Below are positions 23,613 to 29,799 of a stretch of 29,799 nt of DNA, one piece after another. The notes beneath the pieces were generated by a model, which was given only the letters and a program-made list of their open reading frames with translations, searched no databases and was not told the DNA's origin. Position numbers and translations under genes: made by a program. The DNA is taken from the NCBI GenBank assembly GCA_964611585.1, contig CAZTAK010000035.1:1-29799 (forward strand). The letters are read 5' to 3'. Source of the stretch: CAZTAK01 sp964611585 (GTDB lineage Bacteria; Pseudomonadota; Alphaproteobacteria; SHVP01). How positions within the stretch are numbered: the stretch's first letter is position 1; each line of letters opens with the position of its first letter.

Positions 23613-24932
23613 TCAGGTGACCGGGGGCCCGTTCTCGCGCAGCACCTGGCCCGCGAGATAGAGCGAGCCGCAAATCAGGACACGCGGCGGCGTGCCGGTT
23701 CGCGGAATCGACTGAAGCGCGGCGGCGACGTCGTCATGGCACGATGACCCAAACCCCAGCGCGCGCGCCGCATCGGCGAGGTGTGCCGGCGGATGCGTGG
23801 TCTTTTCTCCCGCCACCGGCACGGCGTAGACGTGCGGCGAAAGGAGTGCGAACGGCGCCAGAAACCCGTTCGCGTCCTTGGTCCGCATCAGGCCGGCGAT
23901 CAGCGCCAGCGGCCGGGGCGCCGGATCGTCTGCGGCCCAGTCCCGAAGGCTCGCCGCCAGCATCGCTGCGGCGGCCGGGTTGTGACCGCCGTCGAGCCAA
24001 AGGTCAGCACCGGCGGGCAACCAATCTGTCAGAGGCCCTTTCGAGAGCCGTTGCAGCCGCGCCGGCCATTGCGTCCGGGCGAGGCCCTCGGCGCGCGCCG
24101 ACTCCGGCACGCGGAACCCGTCGATGGTTTCGAGGCAGGCAACCGCCAAGCCCGCGTTGGCGATCTGGTGGCGGCCGGGCAAGGCCGGCAGCGGCAGGCG
24201 GGACTCGCGCCCGTCGACGGAAACGTGCAGGTGTCCGGCCTGTGCCGTGGCATGCCATCCACCTTTGCCGCGCGCAGCGCCGGCCCTCACCAGAGGCGCG
24301 CCAGCCGAGCGCGCCGCGACAGCAAGGGTCTCCATCGCCTCGGCGGGTTGCGGCCCAAGCACGCAGGTGACGCCCGACTTCAGGATTCCCGCTTTTTCGC
24401 GGGCAATTTCTGCAAGCGTCGATCCCAGGAACCCGGCGTGGTCGAGTGCCAGCGGCGTGATGCAGGTAAGCCGAGGGCTACCGATCACGTTAGTGGCGTC
24501 GAGGCGCCCGCCAAGCCCGACTTCCAGCAACAGGATATCGGCATCGTCTTTGGCGAAAGCGCGGAATGCCGCCGCGGTGGTGATTTCGAAAAAAGTGATG
24601 GGGTCGTCGCGGCTTGCCTGTTCGCAGGCCTCCAGATGCCGGGCCAAGTCGTCTTCGGCGATGATCCCCTCCGCCAGCCGCACGCGTTCCACGAACTGGA
24701 CCAGGTGTGGCGAGGTATAGGCCTGCACGCGATACCCCGCAGCGGTCAGCATCGACCGCATCAACGCCATGACCGACCCTTTGCCATTGGTTCCGGCGAC
24801 GTGCACGATCGGCGGCAAGCGGCGTTCGGGATTACCGAGGCGGTCGAGAAGGCGCCGCACGCGCCCCAACGACAGGTCGATCTGCTTGGGATGAAGAAGC
24901 GTCAACCGCTCGAGAATCGCATCGACACTCAC
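23613..24932 (-). CDS. folC: Bifunctional folylpolyglutamate synthase/dihydrofolate synthase
   Basis: 439 residues of the Mur ligase superfamily. P-loop VAGTNGKGSVMAL (45-57), the omega-loop region YTSPHLVQFVERVRL, FEITTAAAFRAFA, LEVGLGGRLDATNV and the C-terminal domain LDGGHNPAAA are all in the expected order. It adds glutamate to dihydropteroate and to folates. The start is GTG at 24932 with a weak ribosome-binding site, 18 bases after the accD stop. It is the last gene of a minus-strand run from pyrF and ends against the trxA terminator. Length is normal and no defects are seen. Confidence 0.95.
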   Translation of the reverse strand: MSVDAILERLTLLHPKQIDLSLGRVRRLLDRLGNPERRLPPIVHVAGTNGKGSVMALMRSMLTAAGYRVQAYTSPHLVQFVERVRLAEGIIAEDDLARHLEACEQASRDDPITFFEITTAAAFRAFAKDDADILLLEVGLGGRLDATNVIGSPRLTCITPLALDHAGFLGSTLAEIAREKAGILKSGVTCVLGPQPAEAMETLAVAARSAGAPLVRAGAARGKGGWHATAQAGHLHVSVDGRESRLPLPALPGRHQIANAGLAVACLETIDGFRVPESARAEGLARTQWPARLQRLSKGPLTDWLPAGADLWLDGGHNPAAAAMLAASLRDWAADDPAPRPLALIAGLMRTKDANGFLAPFALLSPHVYAVPVAGEKTTHPPAHLADAARALGFGSSCHDDVAAALQSIPRTGTPPRVLICGSLYLAGQVLRENGPPVT

Positions 24933-24950
24933 AGGTGCGGCTGTCCGCCG

Positions 24951-25910
24951 TTAGTCGGCCGGGGACCCCGAAGGGCTGGCCGGCTCGGCGGCGTCGGGAG
25001 CGGCAAGCGCCGGGATCTCGTCCGCGGCCGGCACGGCCTTGTCGGGCAGCGCGGCGGCGGCGCGTCCAGCCATGAGAAATCCGAACAGGCGGATCAGGGT
25101 CGCGCGCATCTCGCGCCGCGGCACCACCATGTCGAGCATGCCGTGTTCCAGCAGGAATTCCGCGCGCTGGAATCCTTCCGGCAACTGTTCGCGAATCGTG
25201 TCTTCAATCACCCGCGGTCCGGCAAAGCCGATCAGCGCGCCCGGTTCGCCAATCGAAATGTCGCCCAGCATTCCGTAGGACGCTGTGACCCCTCCGGTAG
25301 TCGGATCGGTCAGCACGACGATGTAGGGAAGCCGCGCCTCGCGCACGAGCTCAACGGCGATTGCGGTACGCGGCATTTGCATTAGCGACAGGATTCCTTC
25401 CTGCATGCGCGCCCCGCCCGCGGCGGCGAAGACGACCAGCGCCGCCTCCTGCATGACCGCAAGCCGCGCCGCCGTCACCAGCGCTTCGCCGGTGGCAAGA
25501 CCCATCGACCCGCCCATGAAGGCGAAGTTCTGCACCACCACGACGGCCTGCTGTCCGCCCATCTTGCCGTGAGCCACGGCCATCGCTTCCTCTTCGCCGG
25601 TGCGATTGCGGCTGTCCTTGAGGCGGTCGAGGTATCGTTTCTGGTCGCGGAAACGCAGCGGGTCGACGGTTACTGCCGGCAAGGCAATCGGCTGGTAGTC
25701 GCCTTCGTCGAACAATTGGGCAAAGCGTTCCTTCGGACCGATCCGCAGGTGGTTGTCGCAGTTGGGGCAGACGTGCAGGTTTTCCGCAAGGTCGCGGTGA
25801 AAAATCATTTGTCCGCACGCCGGACATTTGGACCAGAGATTCTCGGGCGTGTCCCGCCTGCTGACCAGGGACCGGATTTTGGGCCGGACGAAATTGGTAA
25901 GCCAGTTCAT
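24951..25910 (-). CDS. accD: Acetyl-CoA carboxylase carboxyltransferase subunit beta
   Basis: 319 residues. A zinc ribbon with C29, C32, C48 and C51 (KCPACG ... CPNCDN) precedes the crotonase-like carboxyltransferase domain (about 60-285), which shows FAFMGGSMG, the GARMQEG oxyanion region and LTDPTTGGVTASYGMLGD. It pairs with AccA to transfer carboxyl from biotin to acetyl-CoA, making malonyl-CoA. A C-terminal tail (about 285-319) is Ala/Pro/Glu-rich and probably disordered. ATG 25910 fits the usual NWLTNFVRPKI opening. It sits between trpA and folC, 22 and 18 bases away, a standard alphaproteobacterial arrangement. Confidence 0.97.
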   Translation of the reverse strand: MNWLTNFVRPKIRSLVSRRDTPENLWSKCPACGQMIFHRDLAENLHVCPNCDNHLRIGPKERFAQLFDEGDYQPIALPAVTVDPLRFRDQKRYLDRLKDSRNRTGEEEAMAVAHGKMGGQQAVVVVQNFAFMGGSMGLATGEALVTAARLAVMQEAALVVFAAAGGARMQEGILSLMQMPRTAIAVELVREARLPYIVVLTDPTTGGVTASYGMLGDISIGEPGALIGFAGPRVIEDTIREQLPEGFQRAEFLLEHGMLDMVVPRREMRATLIRLFGFLMAGRAAAALPDKAVPAADEIPALAAPDAAEPASPSGSPAD

Positions 25911-25932
25911 CGCGGTGTTCTCAATTCATCCG

Positions 25933-26814
25933 TTACGATGCGCCAGCGCGCAGTTCGGAGTCGCGCAGTTCGCCACCACGCAGTTCGGAAGCCTGCCGCA
26001 CGCCTTCCGACAGATCGCGCACCAACGACCAGACCTCGTCCGCGAGCCCGGGTTTCGGTTTTCCGTCGGCGGTCATGTTTTTCGCCACCACATTGACGAT
26101 CGCCGACCCGACCACGGAGGCATCGGCAACGCCGGCGATGGCCGCAGCCTGATCCGGCGTTTTGATTCCGAAGCCGACGCCGATCGGCAGGTCGGTACTT
26201 TTGCGAATACGCCTTACCTGTCTCGCAACCGCCGCCACATCCGGCTCTGCGGTTCCGGTAATTCCGGTAATCGAAACGTAGTAGAGGAAGCCCGAGGTAT
26301 TGGCAAGAAGCTGCGCAAGGCGCGCATCGTCGGTGGTGGGCGCGGCGAGGCGAATGAAATGAATCCCTTCGCGTGACACCGGCAGGCACAAGTCGGCGTC
26401 TTCCTCGGGCGGCAAATCGACAACGATCAGGCCATCCACGCCGGCCGTTTTGCACGCCGCGACGAAGGTCGGAACGCCATACGAATAGATCGGATTGAAA
26501 TAGCCCATCAGCACGACGGGCGTGTCTGAATCGGTTTTGCGAAAGCGCGAAACCAAACCAAGCACATCGCCGAGTTTGGTGCCGGCGGCGAGCGCCCGTT
26601 GGCTTGAGGCTTGAATGGCGGGCCCGTCCGCCATCGGGTCGGAAAACGGCATGCCGAGCTCGATGACATCGGCGCCGGCCGCCGGAAGCCCGGCGACAAT
26701 CTCCGCCGACGTCGCGAGGTCAGGATCGCCCGCGGTGACGAACGCCACCAGCCCCGCGCGGCCTTCGGTCCGCAGGGCGGTAAAGCGTCGTTCCATCCGC
26801 GTCGGCGCGGTCAT
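25933..26814 (-). CDS. trpA: Tryptophan synthase alpha subunit
   Basis: 293 residues, TIM barrel. Catalytic residues: E52 (VIELGMPFSDP) and the following D59-P60; also MGYFNPIYSYG, DGLIVVDLPPEE and SITGITG as binding loops, and GVGFGIKTPDQA for the phosphate site. It cleaves indole-3-glycerol phosphate and passes indole to TrpB. The sequence after the barrel (about 270-293) is longer than usual and contains a pentapeptide repeat: SELRG, GELRD, SELRA. It lies 13 bases after trpB and 22 bases before accD on the same strand. Confidence 0.96.
   Translation of the reverse strand: MTAPTRMERRFTALRTEGRAGLVAFVTAGDPDLATSAEIVAGLPAAGADVIELGMPFSDPMADGPAIQASSQRALAAGTKLGDVLGLVSRFRKTDSDTPVVLMGYFNPIYSYGVPTFVAACKTAGVDGLIVVDLPPEEDADLCLPVSREGIHFIRLAAPTTDDARLAQLLANTSGFLYYVSITGITGTAEPDVAAVARQVRRIRKSTDLPIGVGFGIKTPDQAAAIAGVADASVVGSAIVNVVAKNMTADGKPKPGLADEVWSLVRDLSEGVRQASELRGGELRDSELRAGAS
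25951..25995 (-). repeat. 15-bp tandem repeat at the 3' end of trpA
   Basis: CAGTTCG recurs at 25951, 25966 and 25981 (plus-strand reading), an exact 15-base period. On the coding strand the units give SELRG, GELRD and SELRA in TrpA's C-terminal tail, so frame is kept. The last unit fades after its first eight or nine bases. It may have lengthened the tail by slippage. Confidence 0.8.
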
Positions 26815-26827
26815 GGGGCCGCATCCG

Positions 26828-28045
26828 TCACAGTGTTACGCCCAAAGCTTCGGCCACCGTGAAGATATCCTTGTCGCCGCGTCCGCACAGGTTCATCAGG
26901 ATTATATGGTCGCGCGGCAGGTCCGGTGCAATGCGGCCGACGTGCGCCAGCGCATGGCTCGGCTCCAGCGCCGGAATGATGCCCTCGAGGCGGCTGCACA
27001 ACTGGAATGCCGCCAACGCTTCGTCGTCGGTGATTGAAACGTATTCGACGCGGCCCGATTCCTTGAGCCAGGCGTGTTCCGGTCCGATGCCGGGATAATC
27101 GAGGCCGGCCGAAATCGAATGCGCTTCCAGAATCTGTCCGTCGTCGTCCTGCAGCAGATAGGTGCGGTTGCCGTGCAGCACGCCGGGACGGCCCGCGGCC
27201 AGGGACGCCGCGTGTTCGCCGGTTTCGAGTCCACGGCCCGCCGCCTCGACACCGGTGATCGCCACCTCCGGATCGTCGAGGAAGGAATGGAACAGGCCGA
27301 TCGCGTTCGAACCGCCGCCGATGCACGCGACCAGGCGATCGGGAAGGCGGCCCTCGCGGTCGAGCATCTGCGCCCTTGCTTCACGCCCGATCACCGACTG
27401 AAAATCGCGCACCATCGCCGGGTAGGGGTGCGGCCCCGCCACCGTGCCGATGATGTAAAACGTGTCCTCGACGTTGGCGACCCAGTCGCGCAACGCCTCG
27501 TTCATGGCATCCTTGAGAGTGCGCGAACCTGACGAGACCGGGCGTACCTCCGCGCCCAGCAGTTTCATGCGAAAGACGTTGGGCGCCTGGCGTTCGATGT
27601 CGGTTTCGCCCATGTACACAATGCAAGGCAGGTCGAACAGGGCGGCCACGGTCGCGGTTGCAACGCCGTGCTGCCCGGCGCCGGTCTCGGCGATGATGCG
27701 GCGCTTGCCCATGCGTTTCGCCAGCAGGATTTGGCCGATGCAATTGTTGATCTTGTGAGCGCCGGTGTGATTGAGCTCGTCGCGTTTGAAATAGATCCTG
27801 GCCCCGCCGAACCGGCCGGTCAGGCGCTCGGCGAAATAGAGCGGGCTCGGCCGGCCAACGTAATCACGGAAGTACCCGTCTATTTCGGTGGCAAACGCGG
27901 GATCGGCTTTGGCCTCGTCGTAGGCTTTTTCGACCGCGAGAACCAGCGGCATCAGGGTTTCGGCGACATATCGTCCGCCGAAGATTCCAAAGTGCCCGGC
28001 CTCGTCGGGTCCGGCGCGGAAGGTGTTGGGATCGGGCGCGCTCAT
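26828..28045 (-). CDS. trpB: Tryptophan synthase beta subunit
   Basis: 405 residues, fold-type II PLP enzyme. The Schiff-base lysine is K98 in ELNHTGAHKINN; GGGSNAIG binds the PLP phosphate; E/D residues of the GAGQHG loop (ETGAGQHGVAT) close the indole channel. It condenses indole with serine to give tryptophan. ATG 28045 was chosen because the family N-terminus (NTFRAGPDEAGHFGIFGGRY, landmark) follows it; the frame remains open for 66 codons upstream inside trpF, which are not TrpB-like. ATG overlaps the trpF stop (ATGA), tying their translation together. Confidence 0.97.
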   Translation of the reverse strand: MSAPDPNTFRAGPDEAGHFGIFGGRYVAETLMPLVLAVEKAYDEAKADPAFATEIDGYFRDYVGRPSPLYFAERLTGRFGGARIYFKRDELNHTGAHKINNCIGQILLAKRMGKRRIIAETGAGQHGVATATVAALFDLPCIVYMGETDIERQAPNVFRMKLLGAEVRPVSSGSRTLKDAMNEALRDWVANVEDTFYIIGTVAGPHPYPAMVRDFQSVIGREARAQMLDREGRLPDRLVACIGGGSNAIGLFHSFLDDPEVAITGVEAAGRGLETGEHAASLAAGRPGVLHGNRTYLLQDDDGQILEAHSISAGLDYPGIGPEHAWLKESGRVEYVSITDDEALAAFQLCSRLEGIIPALEPSHALAHVGRIAPDLPRDHIILMNLCGRGDKDIFTVAEALGVTL

Positions 28046-28692
28046 GCCGCAACGCCTTCGAGGGCGGCGATGAAATGGGCGATACGCTGGGGGTCTTTGC
28101 GGCCCGGCGCCGTCTCGACGCCCGACGACACATCGACCAATCGCGCGCCGCATTGGCGCACCGCATCCGCCACGTTGGCGGCGTCGAGCCCGCCCGACAG
28201 AAACCAGGGCTTCTCGAAGGTGCGTCCGTGCAATAGCGACCAATCGAAAGAGACCGCATTGCCACCCGGCAAGGCGTTACCGGTCGCGGGCGGCCGGGTG
28301 TCGAACAGCAGCATGTCGGCGGCGTCGTAGCCGGGCACGGGCGCGAGATCTTGCGCGTTCGAAACGGAAAAAGATTTCACCACCGCCACATCGAAACGGG
28401 CGCGAATTGCGGCGACACGGGCGGGCGTCTCGCTGCCGTGAAGCTGCAAAAAGTCCGGTTCGAGGACATCGACGATGGCGGCGATGGCGGCGTCGTCTTC
28501 ATCGACCATCACGGCGATCTTCTTTGCGCTTCGCACGGTCGCTCCCAGCGTACGCGCAAGGTCCAGCGTTACATGACGGGGCGAACGCGGATAGAACACG
28601 AATCCGACGAAATCGGCGCCGGCACGCTCGGCGGCATCCAGTGCGCGGACTTCGTTGATGCCGCAGATTTTGACCTGAACCAATCGCGTCAT
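28042..28692 (-). CDS. trpF: Phosphoribosylanthranilate isomerase
   Basis: 216 residues, TIM barrel. Catalytic Cys10 (VKICGI) and Asp131 (LLFDTRP) are in place, with GFVFYPRSPRH after strand 2, LQLHGSE, and the phosphate-binding FLSGGLDAANV and VDVSSGVE near the end. It performs the Amadori rearrangement of phosphoribosylanthranilate before indole-glycerol-phosphate synthase. It starts seven bases after the pyrF stop and overlaps trpB by four bases. The trpE, trpD, trpC and trpG genes are not in the window. Confidence 0.96.
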   Translation of the reverse strand: MTRLVQVKICGINEVRALDAAERAGADFVGFVFYPRSPRHVTLDLARTLGATVRSAKKIAVMVDEDDAAIAAIVDVLEPDFLQLHGSETPARVAAIRARFDVAVVKSFSVSNAQDLAPVPGYDAADMLLFDTRPPATGNALPGGNAVSFDWSLLHGRTFEKPWFLSGGLDAANVADAVRQCGARLVDVSSGVETAPGRKDPQRIAHFIAALEGVAA

Positions 28693-28699
28693 TGCGGTC

Positions 28700-29428
28700 C
28701 TACGCTGCTTGCCGGCTCAACTCGGCGCCGATGGCGCGGGCGGCCTCAACCGGATCGGCGGCTTCGGTAATCGGACGGCCCACCACCAGCACGTCGGCCC
28801 CGGCCGCAAGAGCCTCGGCAGGCGTCATGGTGCGTTTCTGATCGCCGGCGCTGGCGCCGGCGGGCCGCACGCCCGGCACCACCAGCTTGAAGTCCGGCCC
28901 CAGTTCGGTCCGCAGCCGCGCCACTTCGCGGGGCGAACACACGGCTCCGTCGAGGCCCGCGTCGCGCGCAAGGCTTGCCAGCCGGAGGACCTGATCCTCG
29001 ATGCCCGATGCAACGCCAAGGGCGGCGAGATCGCCGTCGTCGAGGCTGGTCAGCACCGTCACCGCGACCACCCAGGGACGTACGGCCCCGGCCGCGCGCG
29101 CCCCCGCGGTGGCGGCCTCGGCGGCGGCCCGCATCATTGCTGTCCCGCCGGCGGCATGGACGTTGAGGATCGAAGGCTTCAGCGCGCAGGCCGCGCGCAC
29201 CGCTCCCGCCACCGTATTCGGAATGTCGTGGAACTTGAGGTCGAGAAACAGCGCCGCCGCGCCGACTGCCGCGCGCACGCCTTCGGGGCCACGCGCGGTG
29301 AAGAACTCCTTGCCGATCTTGAAGCCGCCGACATGGCCGGTCAGCGCCATCGCCAGGTCGCGGGCGCGGGCCGCGTCGGCGGTATCGAGAGCGCAAAAGA
29401 CAGGGTGGGCGGGGAATCGCGGGGCCAT
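28700..29428 (-). CDS. pyrF: Orotidine 5'-phosphate decarboxylase
   Basis: 242 residues, TIM barrel. The catalytic tetrad is present: K40 (FKIGKEF), D63, K65 and D68 (FLDLKFHDIPNT), plus D15 at the substrate ribose. The phosphate loop VVPGVRPAG and the end VVGRPITEA are intact. It makes UMP from OMP, the last step of pyrimidine synthesis. It is the first gene of the minus-strand run pyrF-trpF-trpB-trpA-accD-folC, and a promoter-like pair lies just upstream. ATG 29428 gives the standard opening APRFPAHPVFCALD. Confidence 0.97.
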   Translation of the reverse strand: MAPRFPAHPVFCALDTADAARARDLAMALTGHVGGFKIGKEFFTARGPEGVRAAVGAAALFLDLKFHDIPNTVAGAVRAACALKPSILNVHAAGGTAMMRAAAEAATAGARAAGAVRPWVVAVTVLTSLDDGDLAALGVASGIEDQVLRLASLARDAGLDGAVCSPREVARLRTELGPDFKLVVPGVRPAGASAGDQKRTMTPAEALAAGADVLVVGRPITEAADPVEAARAIGAELSRQAA

Positions 29429-29466
29429 CGCCAGTCCGTGGGGTTGGTGCGGCAGATTCGGTGCGC

Positions 29467-29495
29467 CTTATAACAGAAATGACGGCGCGTTACAG
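29467..29495 (-). promoter_or_regulatory. Candidate promoter for the pyrF-trpF-trpB-trpA-accD-folC run
   Basis: On the minus strand TATAAG (29472-29467) matches five of six bases of a -10 box, and CTGTAA (29495-29490), 17 bases upstream, matches three of six of a -35. It lies in the 61-base spacer between the ornithine cyclodeaminase-like stop and pyrF, about 40 bases before the pyrF ATG. The -35 is weak and overlaps the preceding stop codon. Confidence 0.35.
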
Positions 29496-29799
29496 GACAG
29501 GCACGAGGCTCGCCCACAGGGTCTCGGCCGCCGCCAGGTCTTCGAGCGCCGTCCCGACCGACTTGAACAGGGTGATCTCGTCCTCGGTTGTCCGGCCGGC
29601 ATCTTCGCCGCGGCTGAGGGTGGCGAGATCGCCCGCGATATCGCTTGCTGCGATCACGCCTTGCGAAAGCGGGCCCGCCAGGTCTCCGGCCTCAGCCAGC
29701 GCGCTCTCGCGGACATCGACGTAGAGGCGGGCCCGGCGCACGGTTTCGTCGTCGCATTCGCGCATATGGGGCCGGAAAGCGCCGACCAAATCGAGATGA
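29490..29799 (-). CDS. Ornithine cyclodeaminase / mu-crystallin family protein, C-terminal part
   Basis: The window cuts the gene; the visible 102 residues begin HLDLVGAFRPHMRECDDE, continue with an ARLYVDVR segment, and end DEITLFKSVGTALEDLAAA plus a short tail. These are the typical C-terminal motifs of the ornithine cyclodeaminase/mu-crystallin family (NAD(P)-binding Rossmann enzymes acting on ornithine, alanine, lysine or ketimines); the nucleotide-binding part is outside the window. The substrate cannot be assigned. It is transcribed toward pyrF, with a 61-base spacer. The in-frame TTG near 29789 is internal and not the true start. Confidence 0.88.
   Translation of the reverse strand, partial: HLDLVGAFRPHMRECDDETVRRARLYVDVRESALAEAGDLAGPLSQGVIAASDIAGDLATLSRGEDAGRTTEDEITLFKSVGTALEDLAAAETLWASLVPVL

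Noticed and set aside
1..29799. CRISPR array, prophage, transposase, toxin-antitoxin or defence island, tRNA or rRNA genes
   Set aside because: No direct-repeat array, integrase or transposase-like frame, tRNA cloverleaf or rRNA sequence was seen; nearly every base belongs to conserved housekeeping or regulatory genes.

Overview
The window is GC-rich, almost fully coding DNA from an alphaproteobacterium, most likely Rhodospirillales-like. The evidence is a set of alphaproteobacterial signature genes and gene neighbourhoods: ChvI/ChvG, a short HPr kinase with RapZ, a ManX-type EIIA and HPr, a DivL pseudokinase with Tyr in place of the H-box His, AmgK/MurU, AddB/AddA, and pyrF-trpF-trpB-trpA-accD-folC. 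A run of exactly 100 N at 1540-1639 shows that this is a draft scaffold, probably metagenomic, with a contig join of unknown size.

Layout. 1-1494 (minus): the first codons of an unidentified gene and an FAD-dependent oxidoreductase. 1716-2676 (minus): motB, and a motA reduced to its two ends. 2908-5129 (minus): pckA and a HugZ-like FMN-barrel protein. 5346-10198 (plus): chvI-chvG, then hprK-rapZ-manX-ptsH, the regulatory PTS branch. 10477-11766 (plus): ahcY, preceded by an AT-rich promoter/operator island and followed by a cluster of stem-loops. 12122-14455 (plus): divL, interrupted by an in-frame amber codon. 14517-23140 (plus): tsaE-amgK-murU-addB-addA, tightly overlapping. 23229-23552 (plus): trxA, ending in an intrinsic terminator. 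23613-29428 (minus): pyrF-trpF-trpB-trpA-accD-folC, transcribed toward trxA. 29490-29799 (minus): the 3' end of an ornithine cyclodeaminase-family gene.

How the genes work together. ChvG/ChvI is an envelope-stress two-component system. The PTS proteins next to it are regulatory: HPr has both the EI-phosphorylated His and the HPrK-phosphorylated Ser, and no sugar permease is present. PckA (gluconeogenesis) beside chvI is a known alphaproteobacterial association. AmgK/MurU salvage MurNAc to UDP-MurNAc, TsaE makes the t6A tRNA modification, and AddAB repairs double-strand breaks. The minus-strand block combines UMP synthesis, the last steps of tryptophan synthesis, the carboxyltransferase step of fatty-acid synthesis and folate polyglutamylation.

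Most of the window is conserved core genome. I see no prophage, CRISPR array, transposase or defence island. The points most worth a second look are (i) the single in-frame TAG in divL, followed by a Shine-Dalgarno-like run and a GTG that could restart translation, which would split DivL into a membrane/PAS piece and a soluble kinase-like piece; (ii) the collapsed motA beside an intact motB; (iii) the stacked inverted repeats upstream of ahcY and the stem-loop cluster downstream of it; and (iv) a terminator-like hairpin abutting the hprK start codon.
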